DNA of 5,612 nt from Eubacteriales bacterium. Its GTDB lineage: Bacteria > Bacillota_A > Clostridia > Lachnospirales > Lachnospiraceae. Position 1 is the stretch's first letter; every line of letters begins with the position of its first letter. A program made the translations under genes and the position numbers. Positions 1-5,612 of the stretch are shown piece after piece. The notes beneath the pieces were generated by a model. The model was not told where the DNA came from, did no database searches, and saw only the letters and a program-made list of their open reading frames with translations. Location of the stretch: positions 1-5,612 of the forward strand of contig JAUNJL010000113.1 in the NCBI GenBank assembly GCA_030533315.1, in the 5' to 3' direction.

Positions 1-300
1 GATGGTACGGTGATCCGCCATTCACATGGACACACCCACAGCCACGCTCAGACGAAGGCTGTATTAAACCGGCTCTCCAGGGCGATCGGCCATATGGAGT
101 CTATTAAGCGGATGGTGGAGGACGGCAGGGATTGTACGGAGGTTTTGATCCAGCTTTCCGCCGTGAAATCCGCCATTAATAATACGGGAAAGATCATCCT
201 TCAGGATCATATTGAGCACTGTATCGTGGATGCGGTGGAGCATGGAGATCGGGACGCCATCAAGGAGCTGGAAAAAGCCATCGACCGATTTGTGAAATAA
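1..300 (+). CDS. CsoR/RcnR-family metal-sensing transcriptional repressor, 5'-partial
   Basis: This is a small all-helical DNA-binding repressor (DUF156 family), which normally shuts off a metal efflux gene until metal binds. The frame is open to base 1; a GTG at 10 could start a 96-residue product, but only nine bases precede it and no ribosome site is visible, so the true start is probably upstream. Numbering from that GTG, the N-terminus is His-rich (HSHGHTHSH, 4-12), followed by the family core with DGRDCTEVLIQLSAVKSAIN (38-57) and DHIEHC (66-71). Cys42, His67 and Cys71 have the same spacing as the Cys-His-Cys copper(I) ligands of Mycobacterium tuberculosis CsoR (C36, H61, C65), which favours copper over the nickel/cobalt type (H-C-H-H) or the persulfide sensor CstR. 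The His-rich tail could add ligands, so the metal is inferred. It sits 46 bases before an Mrp ATPase. No operator is recognisable in the window. Family call is firm; metal specificity is moderate. Confidence 0.9.
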   Translation, partial: DGTVIRHSHGHTHSHAQTKAVLNRLSRAIGHMESIKRMVEDGRDCTEVLIQLSAVKSAINNTGKIILQDHIEHCIVDAVEHGDRDAIKELEKAIDRFVK

Positions 301-334
301 ATGGGTGACGCCCAAAGACACGGGCAGAAACAGA

Positions 335-340
335 AAGGAG
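335..340 (+). promoter_or_regulatory. Ribosome binding site that fixes the Mrp start
   Basis: AAGGAG lies six bases before the ATG at 347. A GTG at 305 is in the same frame but has no comparable site, and the 14 residues it would add look unlike any conserved Mrp sequence, so 347 is preferred. Confidence 0.8.
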
Positions 341-346
341 AACATT

Positions 347-1177
347 ATGGCAAAGGAGTGCAACAGCACAACATGCGACAAGACAAGCTGTGAGGGCTGC
401 GAGAAAAAGAACAATCCGCAGAGCTTTCAGGAAAAAATGAACGGAGATTCCAATATCAAGCATGTGATCGGGATCGTCAGCGGAAAGGGCGGCGTGGGAA
501 AATCCTTCGTGACCGCCTCCCTGGCAAACCGTATGGCAAAAAAAGGATACCGGGTGGGGATTTTGGACGCGGATATTACCGGTCCCTCTATCCCGAAAAT
601 GTATGGACTGAAGGGGGCGGCCATGGCTAGCGACGCCGGGATCAGCCCTATGGAGACAAAAAATGGCATCCGGGTTATGTCCATTAACCTTCTCCTTCCT
701 ACAGAGGAGACTCCGGTGATCTGGAGAGGCCCCATCCTGGCAAATATGGTAAAACAGTTCTGGACAGACGTGATCTGGGGAGAGATCGATTACCTGTTTG
801 TGGATATGCCTCCGGGAACCGGCGATGTCCCCCTGACCGTTTTCCAGTCCCTTCCTTTGGAAGGAGTAGTCATTGTCACCTCCCCCCAGGATCTGGTAAG
901 CATGATCGTCAAGAAGGCTTACAACATGGCTGAGATGATGAAGGTGCCGGTTCTTGGCATTGTGGAAAACTACAGCTACGTAAAATGCCCGGACTGCGGG
1001 CGGAAACTTTTGGTGTTTGGAGAAAGCCACATCGACGAGATCGCCGGGGAGCTTCAGGTGCCGGTTCTTGGAAAGATGCCCCTGGATCCGGCCTTTGCCG
1101 CGAAGGCGGACGAGGGAGCCTTTGAGGAAATCGAAAACGAGTATGTGGAGGAAGCGGAAAAGGTGATGCCCCAGTGA
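347..1177 (+). CDS. Mrp/NBP35-family P-loop ATPase, iron-sulfur cluster carrier
   Basis: This is a 276-residue cytosolic ATPase of the Mrp/ApbC/NBP35 group, which binds a 4Fe-4S cluster at a dimer interface and passes it to apo-proteins. The deviant Walker A motif GKGGVGKS is at 46-53 with the signature Lys47 and the phosphate-binding Lys52; DADITGPSIP (74-83) is the switch I region, VDMPPGTGD (152-160) the Walker B/switch II region, and the bridging-cluster CxxC is Cys214-Pro-Asp-Cys217. The N-terminus has four cysteines (5, 10, 15, 18) in place of the MIP18/DUF59 domain found in E. coli-type Mrp, recalling the N-terminal cluster site of NBP35 although the spacing differs. The start at 347 is chosen for its ribosome site. 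It lies 46 bases after the CsoR-like gene and 82 before purL. No frameshift or missing motif is seen. The specific client proteins cannot be told from sequence. Confidence 0.95.
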   Translation: MAKECNSTTCDKTSCEGCEKKNNPQSFQEKMNGDSNIKHVIGIVSGKGGVGKSFVTASLANRMAKKGYRVGILDADITGPSIPKMYGLKGAAMASDAGISPMETKNGIRVMSINLLLPTEETPVIWRGPILANMVKQFWTDVIWGEIDYLFVDMPPGTGDVPLTVFQSLPLEGVVIVTSPQDLVSMIVKKAYNMAEMMKVPVLGIVENYSYVKCPDCGRKLLVFGESHIDEIAGELQVPVLGKMPLDPAFAAKADEGAFEEIENEYVEEAEKVMPQ

Positions 1178-1246
1178 CCGGATCGCTGCGGCAGAGGTGT
1201 TGTCTTAGGATACAATGGTAAGGAAAAAACAGGAGGCCTCTTTTGG

Positions 1247-1253
1247 AAAGGAG
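1247..1253 (+). promoter_or_regulatory. Ribosome binding site that fixes the PurL start
   Basis: AAAGGAG is followed by six T residues and then the ATG at 1260. An in-frame ATG at 1215 would add 15 residues but lacks a good site. A second purine run, AGGAGG at 1231-1236, has no in-frame start codon at a workable distance and is probably not used. Confidence 0.8.
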
Positions 1254-1259
1254 TTTTTT

Positions 1260-4200
1260 ATGAGTAACGTAAGACGAGTGTATGTGGAAAAGAAACCTGC
1301 ATTTGCCGTAAAAGCCAGGGAGCTGAAGCATGAGATCCGCAGCTATCTTGGTATTCAGACCGTAACAGCCGTCCGGGAGCTGATCCGTTATGATGTGGAA
1401 AATATTTCAGACCAGGTGTTTGAAAAAGCCTGCAGGACGGTGTTTGCAGAGCCTCCTGTAGATGACCTTTATCTGGAAGCCTTCGATATGGAGGAGGGCG
1501 CCCATGTTTTTTCCGTGGAGTACCTGCCGGGGCAGTTTGACCAGAGGGCGGATTCCGCTGTCCAGTGCGTTCAGTTCCTGGACGAAAACGCCCAGCCGGT
1601 GATCCACTCCGCCACTACCTATGTGATCCAGGGAGAGCTTTCAGAGGAAGAGCTGGAGGCCATCAAGAACCATTGTATCAATCCTGTGGATTCCAGGGAG
1701 ACCGGTATGACGAAGCCCCAGACGCTGATCGCGGAGTTTCCGGAGCCAGAGGATGTCCGGATCTTTGACGGATTTACAGGGATGCCAGGGGAGGAGCTTC
1801 GGGCCCTCTACGACTCCCTGATGCTTGCCATGACCTTCCAGGATTTCCTTCATATCCAGAAGTATTTCCGGGAGGAGGAGCAGCGGGATCCCTCTATGAC
1901 GGAGATCCGTGTGCTGGATACCTACTGGTCCGATCACTGCCGCCACACCACCTTCTCCACAGAGCTGACGGACGTTTCCTTTGGGGAAGGGGATTATAAG
2001 GAGCCTATAGTCAGGACCTATCACCGTTATCTCTCTGACAGGGAGGACCTGTACAAGGGAAGAACGGATAAGTTTGTCTGCCTGATGGACCTGGCCCTTA
2101 CCGCCATGAAAAAGCTGAAGGCCGAGGGGAAGCTGGCAGACCAGGAGGAGTCTGATGAGATCAACGCCTGCAGCATCGTTGTCCCCGTGGACGTAGATGG
2201 AAAGGAAGAGGAGTGGCTCATCAACTTTAAAAATGAGACCCACAACCACCCTACAGAGATCGAGCCCTTCGGAGGGGCCGCCACCTGTCTTGGAGGAGCC
2301 ATCCGGGATCCTCTGTCCGGCAGGACCTATGTGTACCAGGCCATGCGTGTAACGGGAGCCGCAGACCCCACGGTGTCCGTGAAGGATACCCTGAAGGGCA
2401 AGCTTCCTCAGAAAAAGCTGGTGCGGGGAGCGGCCTCCGGCTACAGCTCCTATGGAAATCAGATCGGTCTTGCCACCGGTTATGTAAAAGAGATCTATCA
2501 CCCCAACTATGTGGCTAAGCGTATGGAGATCGGCGCAGTGATGGGCGCGGCGCCCCGCCGGGCAGTGATCCGGGAAAATTCGGATCCGGGAGACATCATC
2601 ATCCTTCTGGGCGGAAGGACGGGACGTGACGGCATCGGCGGCGCCACAGGCTCCTCCAAGGTACATACGGAGGCCTCCATCCAGGTGTGCGGCGCAGAGG
2701 TACAGAAGGGAAACGCCCCCACCGAACGGAAGCTTCAGCGTATGTTCCGCAGGGAGGAGGTCAGCCACATCATCAAGAAGTGCAACGACTTTGGGGCTGG
2801 CGGAGTTTCCGTGGCCATCGGTGAGCTGGCGCCGGGCCTGCGGGTGGACCTGGATAAGGTTCCCAAGAAATACGCGGGTCTGGACGGCACGGAGATCGCC
2901 ATTTCCGAGTCCCAGGAGCGTATGGCAGTGGTGGTTGACAAAAAGGATGTGGATACCTTCCTGAAATTTGCCAACGAGGAAAACCTGGAGGCTGTGCCGG
3001 TAGCTGTGGTAACGGAGGAGCCCCGTCTGGTGCTTACCTGGAGAGGAAGGGAGATCGTCAATATTTCCCGGGCGTTCCTGGACACCAATGGAGCTCACCA
3101 GGAGACGGCTGTGGAGGTGGAGATCCCCAAAAAGGCAGAGAATCCTCTTCTTGACAGGCCGGACATTCCTGATGTAAAGAAAAAATGGCTTCAGACCTTA
3201 GGGGATCTGAATGTCTGCTCCCAGAAGGGCCTTGTGGAGATGTTTGACGGCTCCATCGGAGCTGCCAGCGTCCTCATGCCCTACGGCGGAAAGTATCAGC
3301 TCACAGAGACTCAGACCATGGTGGCGAAGGTACCTGTGGCAAATGGAAATACAAACACCGTAACCATGATGAGCTACGGCTTTGACCCCTATTTATCCTC
3401 CTGGAGCCCTTACCACGGCGCCGCCTACGCGGTAACAGAGTCTGTGGCCAGGATCGCTGCCTCCGGCGGGGATTATAAAAAGATCCGCTTTACCTTCCAG
3501 GAATACTTCCGCCGCATGACGGAGGATCCGAAGAGGTGGAGTCAGCCCTTTGCCGCCCTTTTGGGGGCTTATGAGGCCCAGATGGGCTTTGGCCTGCCCT
3601 CCATTGGGGGAAAAGACAGCATGTCCGGCACCTTCAACGACATCGATGTGCCGCCTACCCTTGTCTCCTTCGCTGTGGATGTGGCGAAGCTGCAGGAGGT
3701 GATCACTCCCGAGCTGAAGAAGGCGGGCAATAAGCTGGTTTGGCTCCGGGCGCCGAGGGACGCCTATGAGCTTCCCGATTACCCGGCCATCATGGAGCAG
3801 TACGAAAAGCTTCACCAGGATATTCTGGACAAAAAGGTGGTTTCCGCCTATGCCCTGGACCGCCACGGACTTGCGGCGGCTGTGAGCAAGATGGCCTTTG
3901 GAAACGGCATGGGCGTTAAGATCGAGCATAATCTGGATCCCAGGGATTTCTTCGCCCCCGGCTTTGGGGATATTGTGATGGAGGTTCCGGCGGATCAGGT
4001 GGGAGCCCTGTCCATCACCTACACCCTGATCGGCCAGGTGACAGAGGATGGCAGATTTTCCTACGGAAATACGGAAATCTCCCTGGATGAGGCTTATAAG
4101 GCCTGGACGGGGACCCTTGAAAAGGTGTTCCGCACAGTTTCCGGTGAGGAGAAGGAGGGCCCCATGTCCCTGTTTGTCAAGCCTGAGGATGAGGACGCTG

Positions 4201-5057
4201 CTTATGAAAACGGCCTTTACAGCACCAATAAGGTGTATGTGTGCAGGCATAAGGTGGCCAGGCCGCGGGTATTTATCCCCGTATTCCCGGGGACAAACTG
4301 TGAGTATGACAGCGCAAGGGCCTTTGAGCGGGCAGGAGCCCAGGTGGATGTGAAGGTGTTTAAGAACCTGACGGCAGAGGACATCCGGGATTCTGTCGAG
4401 CTTTTTGAAAGCTCCATCAGCCAGGCCCAGATGATCATGTTCCCCGGAGGCTTTTCCGCAGGGGATGAGCCGGACGGCTCTGCGAAATTCTTCGCCACGG
4501 CCTTCCAGAACGAAAGGATCAGGGAGGCGGTGAGAAAGCTTCTGGATGAGCGGGACGGCCTTGCTCTTGGAATCTGCAACGGCTTCCAGGCCCTGATCAA
4601 GCTGGGGCTTGTACCATATGGGGAGATCTGCGGCCAGAAGGAGGACTCCCCCACATTGACCTACAATACCATCGGACGCCATATTTCCAAGATGGTTTAC
4701 ACCAAGGTGGTGAGCAATAAGTCGCCCTGGCTGTTGAAGGCTCAGTTGGGCGGCGTATACTGCAATCCGGCTTCCCACGGGGAGGGACGTTTTGTGGCAA
4801 ATGAGCAGTGGATCCGGAAGCTTCTGGCTAACGGACAGGTGGCGACTCAGTATGTGGATGCCGAGGGAAACCTGGATCAGTCGGAGGAATGGAATATTAA
4901 CGGCTCCTACTACAACATTGAGGGCATTACCAGCCCGGACGGCCGCGTCCTGGGTAAGATGGCCCACAGTGAACGCAGGGGCAAGGGTGTGGCCATCAAT
5001 ATCTATGGTGAGCAGGATATTCAGATCTTTGAGTCGGGGGTGGCGTACTTCCAGTAG
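1260..5057 (+). CDS. purL: Phosphoribosylformylglycinamidine (FGAM) synthase, single-chain long form
   Basis: This catalyses the fourth step of de novo purine synthesis in the cytosol: FGAR + glutamine + ATP + water to FGAM + glutamate + ADP + phosphate. The 1265 residues are complete and near the usual length of the fused enzyme (about 1240-1300). In order: a PurS-like N-terminal region (roughly 1-140) and linker; first synthase half with WSDHCRH (223-229), NETHNHP (325-331), GYSSYGNQ (394-401), GGRTGRDGIGGATGSS (451-466) and NDFGAGG (509-515); second half with SYGFDPYLSSWSPYHG (705-720) and SIGGKDSMSG (781-790); and a C-terminal class I glutaminase from about 1001, with PGTNCEYD (1010-1017), PGGFSAGD (1062-1069), nucleophile Cys1106 in GICNGFQ, and His1173/Glu1175 in SHGEGRF. 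All catalytic residues expected of the family are present. It resembles the long single-chain form of clostridia and streptococci rather than the split PurS/PurL/PurQ of Bacillus. No other pur gene is in view, and a likely terminator follows. Confidence 0.98.
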   Translation: MSNVRRVYVEKKPAFAVKARELKHEIRSYLGIQTVTAVRELIRYDVENISDQVFEKACRTVFAEPPVDDLYLEAFDMEEGAHVFSVEYLPGQFDQRADSAVQCVQFLDENAQPVIHSATTYVIQGELSEEELEAIKNHCINPVDSRETGMTKPQTLIAEFPEPEDVRIFDGFTGMPGEELRALYDSLMLAMTFQDFLHIQKYFREEEQRDPSMTEIRVLDTYWSDHCRHTTFSTELTDVSFGEGDYKEPIVRTYHRYLSDREDLYKGRTDKFVCLMDLALTAMKKLKAEGKLADQEESDEINACSIVVPVDVDGKEEEWLINFKNETHNHPTEIEPFGGAATCLGGAIRDPLSGRTYVYQAMRVTGAADPTVSVKDTLKGKLPQKKLVRGAASGYSSYGNQIGLATGYVKEIYHPNYVAKRMEIGAVMGAAPRRAVIRENSDPGDIIILLGGRTGRDGIGGATGSSKVHTEASIQVCGAEVQKGNAPTERKLQRMFRREEVSHIIKKCNDFGAGGVSVAIGELAPGLRVDLDKVPKKYAGLDGTEIAISESQERMAVVVDKKDVDTFLKFANEENLEAVPVAVVTEEPRLVLTWRGREIVNISRAFLDTNGAHQETAVEVEIPKKAENPLLDRPDIPDVKKKWLQTLGDLNVCSQKGLVEMFDGSIGAASVLMPYGGKYQLTETQTMVAKVPVANGNTNTVTMMSYGFDPYLSSWSPYHGAAYAVTESVARIAASGGDYKKIRFTFQEYFRRMTEDPKRWSQPFAALLGAYEAQMGFGLPSIGGKDSMSGTFNDIDVPPTLVSFAVDVAKLQEVITPELKKAGNKLVWLRAPRDAYELPDYPAIMEQYEKLHQDILDKKVVSAYALDRHGLAAAVSKMAFGNGMGVKIEHNLDPRDFFAPGFGDIVMEVPADQVGALSITYTLIGQVTEDGRFSYGNTEISLDEAYKAWTGTLEKVFRTVSGEEKEGPMSLFVKPEDEDAAYENGLYSTNKVYVCRHKVARPRVFIPVFPGTNCEYDSARAFERAGAQVDVKVFKNLTAEDIRDSVELFESSISQAQMIMFPGGFSAGDEPDGSAKFFATAFQNERIREAVRKLLDERDGLALGICNGFQALIKLGLVPYGEICGQKEDSPTLTYNTIGRHISKMVYTKVVSNKSPWLLKAQLGGVYCNPASHGEGRFVANEQWIRKLLANGQVATQYVDAEGNLDQSEEWNINGSYYNIEGITSPDGRVLGKMAHSERRGKGVAINIYGEQDIQIFESGVAYFQ

Positions 5058-5075
5058 GAGAGGTTCGGGCGGCCG

Positions 5076-5136
5076 GGAGGGGGTGTTCCCCCTCCACCCC
5101 TGATTTTTGTTTTTCGCATTTTTTCTTTTTATTTTT
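5076..5136 (+). terminator. Probable intrinsic terminator after purL, with two alternative hairpins
   Basis: Nineteen bases after the purL stop, an 8-bp stem (5076-5083 with 5088-5095) closes a TGTT loop. The T-rich tail begins about eight bases past that stem (TTTTTGTTTTT at 5104-5114, then further T runs to 5136). A second fold, GGGGTG (5080-5085) with CACCCC (5095-5100), excludes the first and ends only three bases before the T run, a better terminator geometry. Either fold would plausibly end purL transcription. Confidence 0.75.
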
Positions 5137-5158
5137 ACTCGGTTGCCACCGGAGGGTT

Positions 5159-5205
5159 GCGAGGGGGAAGGCGCTCAAAGTTGCGAAGCCCGCTTTCCCC
5201 CTCGC
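5159..5205. repeat. 47-base inverted repeat, 15-bp stem
   Basis: Arms 5159-5173 and 5191-5205 pair at all 15 positions (14 Watson-Crick and one G.T at 5170/5194) around a 17-base loop. The core of the left arm is GCGAGGGGGAA and of the right arm TTCCCCCTCGC. No T run follows the stem on either strand, so it does not look like a simple intrinsic terminator. It could be a folded RNA end, a REP-like interspersed palindrome or a protein site; function is unknown. Confidence 0.7.
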
Positions 5206-5235
5206 GCTCCCCCTTCCGGGCACGCTTTTTGTGGC

Positions 5236-5460
5236 GGACGAGACGGGCTTTCCGGGAGAGAGAGCCGTTCTTGACGCTGCCCCTTCGGGGGACGCTGGTT
5301 GTTCAGGGTGGGACGGGATGGACTTTTCGGGAGAGAGAGCTGTTCTTGACGCTGCCCCTTCGGGGGACGCTGGTTGTTCAGGGTGGGACAGGATGGACTT
5401 TTCGGGAGAGAGAGCTGTTCTTGACGCTGCCCCTTCGGGGAGCGCTGGTTGTTCAGGAGG
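5236..5460. repeat. Three tandem copies of a 75-bp repeat
   Basis: Copies lie at 5236-5310, 5311-5385 and 5386-5460, all exactly 75 bp with no indels. Copies 1 and 2 differ at five positions (5241, 5244, 5247, 5252, 5266), all transitions; copies 2 and 3 also differ at five (5390, 5441, 5442, 5458, 5459 in copy 3). After 5465 the similarity stops in an A-rich block. Each copy carries GGGAGAGAGAGC, then a small C/G hairpin (CCCC-TTCG-GGGG at 5280-5291 and 5355-5366; a variant at 5425-5444), flanked by direct GACGCTG repeats in copies 1 and 2. There are no unique spacers, so it is not a CRISPR array. The period is a multiple of three, so three frames read through as 25-residue repeats (for example GERAVLDAAPSG), but these look like artefacts. 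Function is unknown. Confidence 0.92.
5425..5444. repeat. Extended hairpin in the third repeat copy
   Basis: CGCT (5425-5428) and CCCC (5430-5433) pair with GGGG (5437-5440) and AGCG (5441-5444), giving eight base pairs with a bulged G at 5429 and a TTC loop. In copies 1 and 2 only the four C-G pairs form, because GA replaces AG at the position matching 5441-5442. Confidence 0.5.
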
Positions 5461-5464
5461 GGAC

Positions 5465-5514
5465 GAAAAAAATGAAAAAACTTGTTGACAATTGTGTGGA
5501 AAGAATAGTATAAT
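5465..5514 (+). promoter_or_regulatory. Consensus sigma-A-type promoter with A-rich upstream element, for the tRNA
   Basis: A perfect -35 TTGACA (5485-5490) and perfect -10 TATAAT (5509-5514) are separated by 18 bases, predicting a start near 5521. The A tracts at 5466-5472 and 5475-5480 fall about 41-55 bases before that start, where an UP element contacts the polymerase alpha subunits. Such strength suits a stable-RNA gene, and tRNA-Val begins about 41 bases after the predicted start. Confidence 0.88.
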
Positions 5515-5561
5515 GTCTAAGCGAGTTGCGGAAGAGTACATCTTCTGACGCTGGTTAGCAT

Positions 5562-5612
5562 GGGGTCTTAGCTCAGCTGGGAGAGCATCTGCCTTACAAG
5601 CAGAGGGTCATA
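5562..5612 (+). tRNA. tRNA-Val (UAC anticodon), 3'-truncated by the window end
   Basis: The first 51 bases of a tRNA are present. Acceptor 5' strand GGGGTCT (5562-5568), T8-A9, D stem GCTC/GAGC (5571-5574 with 5583-5586) around AGCTGGGA, then anticodon stem TCTGC/GCAGA (5588-5592 with 5600-5604) and loop CTTACAA (5593-5599), placing anticodon TAC at 5595-5597, which reads valine GUA and other GUN codons. The variable region GGGTC follows at 5605-5609; the T arm and 3' acceptor strand are outside the window. Other tRNA genes may follow under the same promoter, but this cannot be seen. Confidence 0.95.

Larger units (their letters stand above)
5058..5561. other. 504-base intergenic region without a credible gene
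   Basis: In order the stretch holds a GC hairpin with T-rich tail (5076-5136), a GC-rich segment with a 47-base inverted repeat (5159-5205), a spacer with a TTTTT run (5226-5230), three tandem 75-bp copies (5236-5460), an A-rich block, a strong promoter (5485-5514) and the tRNA leader (5521-5561). Open frames cross it on both strands only because the repeats lack stops; they have no usable ribosome sites, and substitutions between repeat copies show no third-position bias in any of them. Confidence 0.75.

Noticed and set aside
301..393. A 30-residue open frame starting with ATG directly after the repressor stop
   Set aside because: It overlaps the mrp start out of frame, has no recognisable ribosome site and shows no familiar sequence.
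1172..1188. Small hairpin across the mrp stop codon as a terminator or attenuator
   Set aside because: The stem is six pairs including a G.T, and no T run follows.
1200..1216. Possible promoter before purL, with TACAAT at 1211-1216
   Set aside because: No -35-like hexamer lies 16-18 bases upstream (that position reads GCGGCA) and there is no extended -10; TTGTCT at 1200-1205 is far too close.
5076..5100. G/C-tract palindrome read as a CsoR-type operator
   Set aside because: It lies just after the purL stop with a T-rich tail, which fits a terminator, and there is no promoter beside it to be repressed.
5236..5460. CRISPR array or integron attC cluster
   Set aside because: The copies abut with no unique spacers, and no cas, integrase or cassette gene is present.
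5236..5460. Degenerate tRNA copies, suggested by the 75-bp period next to a tRNA
   Set aside because: The unit has no D-arm, anticodon-arm or T-loop pattern; the similar length appears coincidental.
5231..5488. Plus-strand frame encoding three 25-residue repeats ending in a Lys-rich tail
   Set aside because: No ribosome site precedes the GTG, another plus frame and a minus frame are equally open through the same repeats, and of the five copy 1/2 substitutions at most one falls at a third codon position in any of them.
4996..5541. Minus-strand frame of 181 residues with Pro/Ser/Ala-rich repeats
   Set aside because: It overlaps the purL end, the terminator, the inverted repeat and the tRNA promoter, has no good ribosome site, and its repetitive look comes from the 75-bp repeats.

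Overview
The window looks like a chromosomal segment from a low-GC-phylum Gram-positive anaerobe, most likely class Clostridia and probably Lachnospiraceae. This is inferred from a His-rich CsoR-type repressor beside a short Cys-rich Mrp/NBP35 ATPase, a single-chain FGAM synthase of the long form known from clostridia and streptococci, strong AAGGAG ribosome sites six bases before the ATG, and a consensus sigma-A promoter ahead of a tRNA gene. No database search was possible, so genus is left open.

Layout, all on the plus strand: (1) 1-300, the 3' part of a CsoR/RcnR-family metal-sensing repressor whose start is probably outside the window. (2) 347-1177, an Mrp/NBP35-type P-loop ATPase for iron-sulfur cluster handling. 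(3) 1260-5057, purL, a complete 1265-residue phosphoribosylformylglycinamidine synthase with fused glutaminase. (4) 5058-5561, a 504-base region with no credible gene. It holds a GC-rich hairpin with a T-rich tail (likely purL terminator), a separate 15-bp inverted repeat, three tandem copies of a 75-bp repeat, and an A-rich block leading into a perfect TTGACA/TATAAT promoter. (5) 5562-5612, the first two thirds of a tRNA-Val(UAC) gene, cut by the window end.

The repressor and Mrp are close together (46 bases) and may be co-transcribed; copper sensing and Fe-S cluster handling are a plausible functional pair because copper damages exposed Fe-S clusters. purL follows after 82 bases with no terminator seen between, so read-through is possible, but no other purine gene is in view. 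The protein-coding genes are ordinary housekeeping types. The part that most deserves a second look is the repeat-rich intergenic region between purL and the tRNA promoter. I see no evidence of a new defence, mobile or biosynthetic system.
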